DNA of 6,568 nt from an uncultured Lysobacterales bacterium (GCA_937995275.1 CALKKN010000083.1:1-6568), one strand, 5' to 3'. Shown: positions 1 through 6,545, numbered from the stretch's first letter. Program-made: numbers and translations. The notes: a model not told the origin generated them from the letters alone.

Positions 1-1
1 C

Positions 2-361
2 CTCGACATCCTCGCTCCCGACCCCACGGGAGGTCACACCGACGGCGTCTCCGACAACGGCCACGGGACGTTCTGGGTGGCCCTGTACAGCCCCCGCAAT
101 GCGCTGCTGGATGCGATGTCCGACAAACCCCTGCTGCGCAAGACGGCCTTCCGGCTGCCCGAGATACTCCAGCCGCGGCCGGCGCACCACGGTTTTGTGC
201 TCGGCCTCGACGAGAGTGGCGTCGTGACCCACAACCTGCAGGGCACCGGGCCGGACGCGTTCGCGCCGATCACCAGCGCGGAGCAGCACGGCGACACCCT
301 GTACCTGGGCAGCCTGACGGAGCCGCGGTTTGCCGCCTATCCGCTGAAGGAAGCTCACTAG
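2..361 (+). CDS. Strictosidine synthase / SMP-30-like beta-propeller protein, C-terminal part (5' end outside window)
   Basis: Only the last 119 residues are present; the frame is open from base 2 to the TAG at 359-361, so the gene enters from the left. The visible part reads DGVSDNGHGTFWVALYSPR, then P-A-H-H-G-F-V-L-G-L-D-E-S-G, and ends with DTLYLGSLTEPRFAAYPL. This order (a 'D-x-x-x-D-x-x-G-x-F-W-V-A-L' blade, then a 'V-L-x-L-D-E-x-G-x-V' blade, then a 'LYLGSL' blade near the end) is typical of the last blades of strictosidine synthase-like six-bladed propellers, related to SMP-30/gluconolactonase and to animal APMAP. Bacterial members are usually predicted hydrolases or lactonases of unknown substrate; no substrate can be read here. 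An internal ATG at 77 is in frame but falls inside the conserved fold, so it is not the start. The gene converges on the TPR gene with only 56 bases between the stops. Confidence 0.75.
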   Translation, partial: LDILAPDPTGGHTDGVSDNGHGTFWVALYSPRNALLDAMSDKPLLRKTAFRLPEILQPRPAHHGFVLGLDESGVVTHNLQGTGPDAFAPITSAEQHGDTLYLGSLTEPRFAAYPLKEAH

Positions 362-370
362 CCGTCGTCT

Positions 371-401
371 GTGGCACCGGTTCGGTAAACCTCGGGCCAC
401 A
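371..401. terminator. Possible weak bidirectional terminator between convergent genes
   Basis: The 56-base gap between the two convergent stop codons contains TGTGGC (370-375) pairing with GCCACA (396-401), enclosing a small ACCG/CGGT hairpin (376-379 with 383-386). There is no T-tract on either side, so this is at best a weak or factor-dependent terminator. It is the only structured element in the gap. Confidence 0.2.
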
Positions 402-417
402 CGTCACGCGGATTGTT

Positions 418-2448
418 CTAATGGTCTGACGGACCGTCCAGGTTCCAGTCCAGGTGTTCCCACCATTCGTGGTTCCAGCCCACGGCCCGGGCCTCGGACA
501 AAAGGTTCCGGGCCTCCGAGGATCGTCCCAGCAGCAGGCTGGCGCTGGCGGCCCAGTAACGTGCCAGGGGGTTCGACACGCCCTGTTGTGCGATGTTGTC
601 CAGGTCGACGAGCAATTGCTCCAACTCCTCGGCACCCCGGGGATCGCCGGCCGTCATCCGCAGGTGGGCCAGGTTGATGACGTGCGGCAGGCGCCACACC
701 CAGTCGTCCGTGATCAGGTCCATGAGTTCCTGTTCGCGGTTCAGGGTGGTGGTTTCATAGAGGCGGCGCGCATCCTCGTGGTTGTCGAGCGCGACCAGCG
801 CCTGAGCGCGCTGGCAGGCGTTGTAACGGCGCCCGGTCTCGCCGTTGGCGATGCGGGCCAGGGCCTCCGGGTCGCCACGCGCCATGTAGTGCGCAACCAC
901 CAGGTCGGCATCGAAAGGATTGTCCGGCGACAGGTCGCAGGCCTCCTCCACGGATCGCGCCGCTGTCTCGATATCGCCGGTCTGCAGCAGGATCAGGCTC
1001 CGTTGGGCATGGTAGAAGGCCCGCCCCGGTGCGCACCGTATGGCCTCGCCTATTTCACGCAAGGCCGTATCGAACTCCCTGACCAGCGCATGAGCGCGCG
1101 CCAAGCCGTAGTGGGAAACGGGAAAGTCCGGATCGATCTCCACGGCCGCCGCGAAGCTCGACTTCGCACGGCCCGTATCGCCCCGGCGCAGTGCATCGAA
1201 ACCGACGTTGACGTTGATGATCGGCGACAGCGGGTCGAGTTGCAGCGCTTCGAGGTTACGTTGCGCGGCCTCGCGGAAATGTCCCTGTTTGACCAGCACG
1301 AGGCCGTACCACACCAGCGCCATCGTGTACCGTGGATTCAGTTGCAGCGCCTGTCGGAGGGACTGCCCGGCAGCTTCGAGGTCGCCCTTGTTTTCCCAGA
1401 CCAGCCCCAGGGAAGCGTGCGCTTCGGCCAGAGCGGGCGCCAGGTCGATTGCCCGCCGTGCCGAGGGCAGGGCCTTGCTGACCGTTGCCTCGGCCGGCAG
1501 GTTGCCGTAGTACCGGGAACTCAGCAGTATCCAGGCATCGCTCAGGCCCGAATGCGCCAGGGCGTAATCGGAGTCGAGCCCGATGGCCTGTTCGAAATAC
1601 TCGACCGCGCGGCGCAGGGACGTTTCGGTGCGTTTATGGAAGTAATGGCGGCCGCGCAGGTAGAGATTGTAGGCCTCGAAACCGTGGGGAGCGGCACCCG
1701 GCACCGCAGCCGGTGCGCTGCCGGAAAGCGGCGCCACGATATCCGTCACGGCGGCTGCGACGTCGCGCTGCAGGCGGAAGATGTCTTCGAGCCGGCGCTC
1801 GTAGTTCTCTGACCACACCTGGTAGCCGTCCGAGGTGTTGACCAACTGCAGGCTGATGCGCACCGCGTCGGCTTGCTTGCGGACGCCCCCCTCCAGGATG
1901 GCGGCGACGTTCAGACGCCGCCCGATTTCCCGCGCGTCCTCGGTGCGGCCCTTGAAGACCACCGACGAACTGCGCGCCGCCACCTTCAGGCCCGGAGCGC
2001 AGGCGAGTTGGTTGCGGATTTCCTCCGCCAACCCATCGGAAAAATACTCGTTATCGGGGTCCCGGCTCAGGTTGGCGAAAGGCAGCACCGCGAGCGAGCC
2101 CGATGGCGCCTCGAACGGTTCGGGTGCTGCGGAAGCCAGCGGGGCCGTTCGTTCAACGCCGGTTGGCGTAATGTCGAACATCCACGAAAGGGCCAGCACC
2201 AGGGGCAAGGCCGCCATCACGCCCGCCACCAGGAACCGCAGCAGGTGGTCAAGCCCAAAGGCATCGAGCAGGACATCCCCGACCTGGATTACGACCCAGG
2301 CGAACACGGCATAGTAGATCACCACCCGCACGACGTGACGGCGGCGCAATTCGTCCCAGAGCCTGCGAACGGGTAACCGAATACGCAATTTCAACCTCTT
2401 CTTCCGGCCGGCAGACAACCTGTCGCCGGACTCCTGCCCGGCTTGCAA
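418..2448 (-). CDS. Inner-membrane TolB/FlgO-like domain protein with C-terminal TPR repeats
   Basis: The protein has up to 676 residues and probably acts in envelope sensing or as a scaffold; no enzyme domain is visible. Residues 30-40 (LWDELRRRHVV) start a basic amphipathic segment. Two membrane helices follow at about 41-63 and 69-92, ending in W-M-F-D-I-T-P-T-G-V-E-R. This signature is shared by a large gammaproteobacterial family often labelled 'adenylate cyclase' or 'TPR protein' by transfer from fused relatives. Residues 117-240 match the TolB/FlgO-type domain (SLAVLPFANLS, then EYFSDGLAEEI, LKVAARSS, ILEGGVRK, QLVNTSDGYQVWSENYER, DIFRLQRDVA). From about 257 to 655 there are roughly nine TPR-like helical pairs (for example 277-300, 340-373, 375-405, 490-510). 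The usual partners of this domain, a winged-helix CadC-type or cyclase domain, are absent. The start is uncertain because no ATG exists at the 5' end. TTG 2448 gives the longest frame but has no ribosome binding site. TTG 2388 is preceded by AAGAGG six bases upstream and would give 656 residues, closer to the usual start just before the basic segment. Confidence 0.85.
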   Translation of the reverse strand: MQAGQESGDRLSAGRKKRLKLRIRLPVRRLWDELRRRHVVRVVIYYAVFAWVVIQVGDVLLDAFGLDHLLRFLVAGVMAALPLVLALSWMFDITPTGVERTAPLASAAPEPFEAPSGSLAVLPFANLSRDPDNEYFSDGLAEEIRNQLACAPGLKVAARSSSVVFKGRTEDAREIGRRLNVAAILEGGVRKQADAVRISLQLVNTSDGYQVWSENYERRLEDIFRLQRDVAAAVTDIVAPLSGSAPAAVPGAAPHGFEAYNLYLRGRHYFHKRTETSLRRAVEYFEQAIGLDSDYALAHSGLSDAWILLSSRYYGNLPAEATVSKALPSARRAIDLAPALAEAHASLGLVWENKGDLEAAGQSLRQALQLNPRYTMALVWYGLVLVKQGHFREAAQRNLEALQLDPLSPIINVNVGFDALRRGDTGRAKSSFAAAVEIDPDFPVSHYGLARAHALVREFDTALREIGEAIRCAPGRAFYHAQRSLILLQTGDIETAARSVEEACDLSPDNPFDADLVVAHYMARGDPEALARIANGETGRRYNACQRAQALVALDNHEDARRLYETTTLNREQELMDLITDDWVWRLPHVINLAHLRMTAGDPRGAEELEQLLVDLDNIAQQGVSNPLARYWAASASLLLGRSSEARNLLSEARAVGWNHEWWEHLDWNLDGPSDH
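2395..2403 (-). promoter_or_regulatory. Ribosome binding site favouring a TTG start at 2388 for the TPR gene
   Basis: Read on the - strand, AAGAAGAGG is followed by TTGAAA and then TTG CGT ATT. The purine run lies six bases before the TTG whose first base is 2388. The two upstream TTG candidates (2448 and 2418) have either no purine run or one about 12 bases away. This start still keeps both membrane helices and the basic leader. Confidence 0.4.
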
Positions 2449-2475
2449 GCGGCGCCCGGGCCCGGGTTCGGGGTC

Positions 2476-2481
2476 AGTATA
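2476..2481 (-). promoter_or_regulatory. Candidate -10 box for the TPR gene
   Basis: On the - strand the sequence is TATACT, five of six matches to TATAAT, with transcription expected to start near 2469. There is no convincing -35 hexamer 16-18 bases upstream, so the promoter would be weak or activator-dependent. The perfect 12-base palindrome CCCGGGCCCGGG (2455-2466) falls just after the expected start, where it could act as an operator or as a hairpin in the transcript. Confidence 0.3.
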
Positions 2482-2614
2482 GACTACCGTTGCCGCAGGG
2501 CTTGCGCGGGTGTGCCGTCCAGGAGGGTTTCATCCCTCTCCCGGGTTCCGGAATCATCCTGGGCGCGGCAATCGGCATGGACTCCGGAGCACCGGCAATA
2601 ATACTGAAACCAGC

Positions 2615-2620
2615 TATACT
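2615..2620 (+). promoter_or_regulatory. Candidate -10 box for the repeat-protein gene
   Basis: TATACT matches five of six consensus positions. At 17-base spacing the -35 position holds CCGGCA, only three of six matches. If used, transcription would begin near 2627 and leave a leader of about 218 bases before the ATG at 2845. It is the best + strand match in the region, but still weak. Confidence 0.25.
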
Positions 2621-2710
2621 TGAACTATGAGGGTGCCGGCTGCGGAGCGATGGCAACCGGCCGGCGTCTGTTGCTAGTGCCGTGTTTCACTCGGCGAGGA
2701 GCTGAAACCG

Positions 2711-2778
2711 ATTCCCGTTCGGGAATGAAAACCCAGGATCCGTACTGATCGCCCAACGGGCAGTGATGCCCGGAACGG
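2711..2778 (+). promoter_or_regulatory. Structured 5' leader with alternative hairpins
   Basis: A perfect hairpin, ATTCCC (2711-2716), loop GTTC, GGGAAT (2721-2726), is followed by purine-rich sequence. Its CCCGTT segment (2714-2719) can instead pair with AACGGG (2755-2760), and CCGTTC (2715-2720) with GAACGG (2773-2778). GGGC (2758-2761) can pair with GCCC on either side (2751-2754 or 2768-2771). These pairings exclude each other, as in attenuators or riboswitches. It lies 67-134 bases before the start codon of the downstream gene. I do not recognise a named class, and short GC-rich complementarities can arise by chance. Confidence 0.3.
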
Positions 2779-2844
2779 CCATGTGCCAAAGATGTGAAAA
2801 ATCGAGGGTGTGACGGGCGCCTGATCATGCGATCGAACGACTGA

Positions 2845-4509
2845 ATGAAAACCAGCGCCGCCATTGTGACCTTTTGCCTGCTGTTACTCCTGGCGGGAGG
2901 GACGGCGGCGCTGCTGTACCACTCTCAGGAGTCAGGCGACAACTCGGCAGGCCGGGGGATGGCGCATGTCACTGATGTGGCGCCCGTGCCGGCCGACACC
3001 GTGTCGAAAGGTGAGGGGGCCGACACGGAGGAGCCCCGGGCAGCGGCTGACAACATGTCGCAGCCTGCCCCCGTAGAAGCCACCGTTTCCCAAACCAAGT
3101 CGCCGCCTGCACGGGTAGAGCCGGAATCCGAGCCCGCGGGCCTATTCTCGATCTCCGGCATGGTCTTGGACGAATCGGGCCGGGGCGTGTACGGGATTGA
3201 GGTTGCCGCGTACCCGAAAAGCCTGTTCGCGCCCGAACAGGATGCGGCGGAGGCCCGGACCGGCGGCGGAGTCACTGCGCTGACGGACATCGACGGATTT
3301 TACGAGGTTCGAGGCGTGGCCGACGGCGAGTACCGCCTGCGGACCGAGCCCGATGATCGGTACGAGGCCGCTGAACTCATTGTCCGGGCCGGCGTGGACA
3401 CCGCCGACCTGGTCCTGCGGGCGCGGCGTCCTGCCCTCGAAATCGGCGGGACGGTCCGCGGTGACGGCGAGGCGCTCTCAGGCGTCGAGGTCGTCGCCGT
3501 GGGGCAGCCGTCCGGTGCGGTCTACACGGAAGAAGACGGTTCCTACGAGATTGAAGTACAGATTTCAGCGGCCAAACCGAGTTACACGCTCCGGTTTGCA
3601 AGGGATGGCTACCGGGAAGAACGCTCGGTGCTGATGGCGGAGGACCTGGCCGCGCCGGGCCAGATCCGCGTCGATGCCGACCTCGAGCCCAGGCAGGCGC
3701 TGGTCGAGGTGACAGGATCGGTTCGTGACCGGGAGGGCGAACCCGTATCCGGTGAGACCGTCCAGCTCTACTCGGAAGCCGCCCGGCAGCGCTACACGGC
3801 CGTCAGCGGCCGCCAGGGCGAGATCCGGTTTCCCGAAGTCGAGACCAGTGACGATTACATGGTGTCGGTTCGCCCGGCCGAACTCCACCGGGACTTCGTG
3901 GTGCGAAATGTCGAAATCGGCGTGGCGGGCGCAGAGCTGGACGTCGTGCTCGAGCCGCGTTCGTACGGCAGGCTGGCCGGGCAGATGGTCGATCCGGACG
4001 GCCAACCGGTGCCGGAATTCAACCTGTGGCTGCGCAACCCCGGCGCGGTGAACCAGCCAGCCCGGCTGGTGACCGGCGATCAACAGGGTTATTTCGAAGT
4101 CGACCGGGTGGAGGCGGGCTCCCTCGTCTTCGAGACCCGTGGGTCACCCCTGGTCAGCATCACCGGGCTCCGGTTGAGTCCCGGGGAAAGCAAACAGGTC
4201 ACGCTGGTGCTCGATTGGGGGACCCACCAGGTCGCCGGCCTGGTGATGGACGACATGGGCCGGCCGGTATCGGCCTCAGAGCTTTTCGTCACCTCGGTAA
4301 GGCGTGACGGCAGCCTGCGCGCCCAGGCGGTCCGCCGGGCCGTTACCGACGAAACGGGTTATTTCCTTGTCGAGCGGGTGGGTTCGGGCTACCACACGGT
4401 CCGTGTCGACGCGCCGGGGTTCCGGGCGGCGGTCGTGGATCACCAGGTGGGTACGGACAGCCCCGAGGTCATCATTCGACTGGAACGGGTTTATTCACAT
4501 GGAATGTGA
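2845..4509 (+). CDS. Membrane-anchored protein with five carboxypeptidase-regulatory-like repeats
   Basis: The 554-residue protein is predicted to be exported and tethered. Residues 1-3 give a short basic start, and 5-25 (AAIVTFCLLLLLAGGTAALLY) are a hydrophobic signal or anchor with no lipobox cysteine. Residues 26-98 form a hydrophilic, Pro/Glu/Ala-rich linker. Five tandem beta-sandwich modules follow at about 101-191, 198-280, 286-370, 374-457 and 461-547. Each opens with a G-x-V-x-D-x-x-G-x-P/V type strand pair (GMVLDESGRGV, GTVRGDGEAL, GSVRDREGEPV, GQMVDPDGQPV, GLVMDDMGRPV). Most have a mid-module T-D-x-x-G-x-Y/F turn (TDIDGFYEV, TEEDGSYEI, GDQQGYFEV, TDETGYFLV). This matches the CarboxypepD_reg/CNA-B-like fold, which is structural rather than catalytic; no peptidase domain is present. 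The start is the first in-frame ATG after a TGA (2842-2844) that abuts it; its Shine-Dalgarno is poor, suggesting modest or regulated translation. A role as periplasmic or surface stalk is inference. Confidence 0.8.
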   Translation: MKTSAAIVTFCLLLLLAGGTAALLYHSQESGDNSAGRGMAHVTDVAPVPADTVSKGEGADTEEPRAAADNMSQPAPVEATVSQTKSPPARVEPESEPAGLFSISGMVLDESGRGVYGIEVAAYPKSLFAPEQDAAEARTGGGVTALTDIDGFYEVRGVADGEYRLRTEPDDRYEAAELIVRAGVDTADLVLRARRPALEIGGTVRGDGEALSGVEVVAVGQPSGAVYTEEDGSYEIEVQISAAKPSYTLRFARDGYREERSVLMAEDLAAPGQIRVDADLEPRQALVEVTGSVRDREGEPVSGETVQLYSEAARQRYTAVSGRQGEIRFPEVETSDDYMVSVRPAELHRDFVVRNVEIGVAGAELDVVLEPRSYGRLAGQMVDPDGQPVPEFNLWLRNPGAVNQPARLVTGDQQGYFEVDRVEAGSLVFETRGSPLVSITGLRLSPGESKQVTLVLDWGTHQVAGLVMDDMGRPVSASELFVTSVRRDGSLRAQAVRRAVTDETGYFLVERVGSGYHTVRVDAPGFRAAVVDHQVGTDSPEVIIRLERVYSHGM

Positions 4510-4578
4510 CGGTTGGAAGACACAGAACTCAGGGCAGGTGCGCTTAAGGAAGGCGTCTGCCCGGGAGGCAATGCTGGT

Positions 4579-4608
4579 GGCGCCGTCCAAAGGTATTCAT
4601 TTGGCGCC
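4579..4608. promoter_or_regulatory. Interrupted dyad upstream of the vWA gene, possible operator or leader hairpin
   Basis: CCAAA (4587-4591) and TTTGG (4600-4604) form an inverted repeat around an eight-base spacer. It extends outward by GGCG (4579-4582) against CGCC (4605-4608) after a four-base bulge. The element TGGCGCCG also occurs as two direct copies 24 bases apart (4578-4585 and 4602-4609). An extended -10-like TGcTATTCA follows at 4623-4631, so the dyad sits where a regulator could control a promoter internal to the gene pair. This is suggestive only. Confidence 0.25.
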
Positions 4609-4659
4609 GGCGGTTCCGGCAGTGCTATTCAAGAGCGCATCCCGCGCATTTTTTCAATC

Positions 4660-4665
4660 AGGAGG
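4660..4665 (+). promoter_or_regulatory. Strong Shine-Dalgarno site that fixes the vWA gene start
   Basis: AGGAGG lies six bases before ATG 4672. It is the best ribosome binding site in the window. It settles the start against the in-frame TTG at 4513, which would add 53 residues ahead of an otherwise normal signal peptide. Confidence 0.9.
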
Positions 4666-4671
4666 ATTTCC

Positions 4672-6456
4672 ATGAAGAGATTCAAAGCGAGGAGAGAACA
4701 GTTCCTCAGGGTGGCTTCCCTGGCCACGGTGGCCTGGGCGTTGATCCTGCAGGCCGGCCTGGCGAATGGTCCGCCGGCAGTGGTCGACCCGCCAGCCGTC
4801 GACGAGACGATGGCGCCGACCTACGACATATTGATTGAAAAGACCGTTCAAACGCCGGATATCCCGCCGCGGCCGGATATCGTGTTCCTGTCCGATACCA
4901 CGGGCAGCATGGGAGATGCTATTGCCAATGTCCAGGATAATATTGACCTCATCATGGCCGACGTGGAGGCCGGAACCACGGGCACGCCTTTCTTTGCGGC
5001 AGCCCAATACCGGGATGAGGAGCAATATGGCTCGCTCGGTCCGCTGTTCCAGGTCGACCAGGGCCTGACCGACAATCAGGCGGCCGTTAGCGCGGCCGTT
5101 TCAGGCTGGTCCGCAAACAGTGGCGGTGATGAACCGGAGGCGCAACTCAATGCGTTGTACCAACTCGCCACGGGGGCGGTCAGTTACCGGGACCAGTCAA
5201 CCTCCGTCATCGTGTGGTTCGGTGACGCGCCGGGTCATGATCCCAGCAACGGTAATTCCGAAGTCGACGCAACAAACGCGCTTAATGCCGCCAATGACGG
5301 CGACGGCATCATTGTAATCGCGATTGACATTGAGACAGAGGGCAATTCCGGCCTCGATGGAACGGCTGGTGGTACCGTTCCCGGCGGTCAGGGAACGCGC
5401 ATCGCCGATGCAACGGGCGGGGAACTGATTCCGGATGCATCGCCGGATGAAGTATCCGACGCCATTCTTGCGGCCCTTCAGAATCTGCCCATCACCGTGG
5501 TTCCGGTTGCCGTAGGCTGCGATCCGCTGGTCGTAACCTTTTCACCTACTAGCCAGACGGTAACCAGCGGTGATCCCGCGGTGTTCGACGAGACGATAAC
5601 CGTTCCCGCGGATGCGTCAGTCGCCGGCCAGACCGTTGAATGCACGGTCGAATTCCGGGACGAGTTCGGCAATGTGCTGGTGGTGGGAGACGAAGAGGCC
5701 ATCCAGGCCATCACGGTCGACATCCCCCTGGCCATCGACCTCGATCCCGACACCAAGGTCAACGAGCTCAGCGAGGACAACGCGCACACCGTCACGGCAT
5801 ACGTGAGTTCGCTGGACGTCCCGCTCGGGCTCGGCGGCAAGACCGTCCAATTCGAGGTGACCGGCACCAATCCCGGCTATGGCGCCAGCACGACCACCGA
5901 CGATGACGGGGTTGCGACCTTCGGTTACTCGGTGCCCATTAGCTGCAATTCCCTCGGAACCGACACCATCACGGGTTGCACCAACCGGGCGGACAGTCCT
6001 GACCTGTTCGAGACCTGCGACGAAGTGACCAAGGACTGGGTCGACACCATCCCGCCGGTGGCCGAGTGCGTACCGACCGAGAATCCGCACGGCGACACCG
6101 AACCGACCGCGCCTGGTGAAGGCGAACAGGGCCAGAACCAGGACGGCTTCTACCAGTTGCTGGCCACCGACAACCTGGTCGACGGCTGCGCGCCGCTTGA
6201 CTTGTTCGTCGAAGACACCGGCAGCGGGGCCGTGTTCGGTCCTTTCGGGGTGGGCACCAAGATTAAGTACATCGAGGATCCCGACGCCGTTCCGGAGATC
6301 GCCGCGATGGGCGGCAACAACGGCAACGGCAAGGGTAAGTCCAAGGATACCGACTGGCGTATCAAGGGCACGGGCGATGCGGTCCTGACCGCGGTGGATC
6401 AGTCCGGCAACGTGTCTGCTCCCGTCAACTGCCTCGTTCCGCCACCGCCGCAATAA
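4672..6456 (+). CDS. Secreted von Willebrand factor A protein with Big-1 and HYR-like Ig modules
   Basis: The protein has 594 residues. Residues 1-31 form a signal peptide: a basic n-region (MKRFKARREQ), a hydrophobic core (about 13-28) and a likely cut after GLA (29-31). The vWA domain covers about 67-273. Its MIDAS metal site shows as DTTGS (D75, T77, S79); further vWA landmarks are GGDEPE (151-156) and FGDAPGH (183-189), which carries the expected late aspartate D185. The region 274-352 is beta-rich and unassigned, with two cysteines (C283, C323). Residues 353-437 resemble a Big-1 bacterial Ig-like domain (HTVTAYVSS, then VQFEVTGTNPG, TTDDDGVATFGYS, GTDTITGC). Residues 456-588 resemble a HYR module, opening DTIPPVAEC and closing VDQSGNVSAPVNC, interrupted by a Gly/Asn/Lys-rich insert (547-558). 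It ends in VPPPPQ with no PEP-CTERM, sortase or membrane anchor. Known vWA/Ig proteins bind protein or matrix ligands; the ligand here is unknown. RREQFL resembles but does not match the Tat motif, having one extra residue between RR and FL. Confidence 0.85.
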   Translation: MKRFKARREQFLRVASLATVAWALILQAGLANGPPAVVDPPAVDETMAPTYDILIEKTVQTPDIPPRPDIVFLSDTTGSMGDAIANVQDNIDLIMADVEAGTTGTPFFAAAQYRDEEQYGSLGPLFQVDQGLTDNQAAVSAAVSGWSANSGGDEPEAQLNALYQLATGAVSYRDQSTSVIVWFGDAPGHDPSNGNSEVDATNALNAANDGDGIIVIAIDIETEGNSGLDGTAGGTVPGGQGTRIADATGGELIPDASPDEVSDAILAALQNLPITVVPVAVGCDPLVVTFSPTSQTVTSGDPAVFDETITVPADASVAGQTVECTVEFRDEFGNVLVVGDEEAIQAITVDIPLAIDLDPDTKVNELSEDNAHTVTAYVSSLDVPLGLGGKTVQFEVTGTNPGYGASTTTDDDGVATFGYSVPISCNSLGTDTITGCTNRADSPDLFETCDEVTKDWVDTIPPVAECVPTENPHGDTEPTAPGEGEQGQNQDGFYQLLATDNLVDGCAPLDLFVEDTGSGAVFGPFGVGTKIKYIEDPDAVPEIAAMGGNNGNGKGKSKDTDWRIKGTGDAVLTAVDQSGNVSAPVNCLVPPPPQ

Positions 6457-6491
6457 GGCAAGGCACTAACGGCAATCAAGCCGATATCAGG

Positions 6492-6521
6492 ACGGCCACC
6501 CGCGAGGGTGGCCGTTCTTTT
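6492..6521 (+). terminator. Intrinsic terminator after the vWA gene
   Basis: A perfect 10-base-pair stem, ACGGCCACCC (6492-6501) with GGGTGGCCGT (6506-6515), is closed by a stable GCGA (GNRA-type) tetraloop and followed by TCTTTT. It lies 36 bases after the TAA of the vWA gene and should end any transcript from genes 4 and 5. Confidence 0.92.
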
Positions 6522-6525
6522 GGTC

Positions 6526-6531
6526 TATAAT
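6526..6531 (+). promoter_or_regulatory. Consensus -10 box for a gene beyond the right edge
   Basis: A perfect TATAAT lies five bases after the terminator T-tract. No good -35 hexamer is seen at 16-18 bases, because that space is taken by the terminator stem. The downstream gene is outside the window. Confidence 0.4.
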
Positions 6532-6545
6532 CATCCGCGGTTTTG

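Larger units (their letters stand above)
2449..2844. other. Divergent intergenic region without a credible gene
   Basis: This 396-base stretch separates the - strand TPR gene from the + strand repeat-protein gene. It contains a candidate promoter on each strand, the CCCGGGCCCGGG palindrome (2455-2466), a small hairpin GAGGG-tttcat-CCCTC (2523-2538) and the structured leader described separately (2711-2778). Two tiny + strand reading frames (2577-2630 and 2627-2677) overlap at ATGA but lack ribosome binding sites. The longer reading frames on the - strand here lack family resemblance and ribosome binding sites. I see no tRNA or known riboswitch consensus. Confidence 0.6.

Noticed and set aside
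454..1812. A 452-codon open frame on the + strand
   Set aside because: It lies wholly antisense to the TolB-like/TPR gene, whose protein has clear domain signatures. The antisense translation is arginine/glutamine-rich without recognisable motifs, as expected for a shadow in GC-rich DNA.
2577..2677. Two tiny overlapping frames (17 and 16 residues) joined by ATGA
   Set aside because: Neither has a ribosome binding site, and the first would lie upstream of the candidate + strand transcription start. The overlap is easily explained by chance.
2474..2864. Two - strand open frames (60 and 79 codons) in the divergent intergenic region
   Set aside because: They show no domain resemblance or ribosome binding site, and one runs into the start of the + strand gene. 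They look like chance frames.
4635..4654. GCGC-atccc-GCGC hairpin followed by six T residues, resembling a terminator
   Set aside because: The stem is only four base pairs and lies five bases before the Shine-Dalgarno of the vWA gene. It is more likely an A/T-rich translation-enhancing stretch than a real terminator.
4513..4671. A 53-residue N-terminal extension of the vWA protein from TTG 4513
   Set aside because: AGGAGG six bases before ATG 4672 and a normal signal peptide from that ATG mark the true start. The extension would bury the signal peptide and has low-complexity Gly/Ala content.
4684..4716. Twin-arginine (Tat) export signal in the vWA protein
   Set aside because: The sequence is RREQFLR, with two residues between RR and FL instead of one, and no preceding Ser/Thr. 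A Sec-type signal is the better reading.
5617..6453. A 278-codon open frame on the - strand
   Set aside because: It is antisense to the Big-1 and HYR-like part of the vWA gene and has no family-like motif or upstream ribosome binding site.
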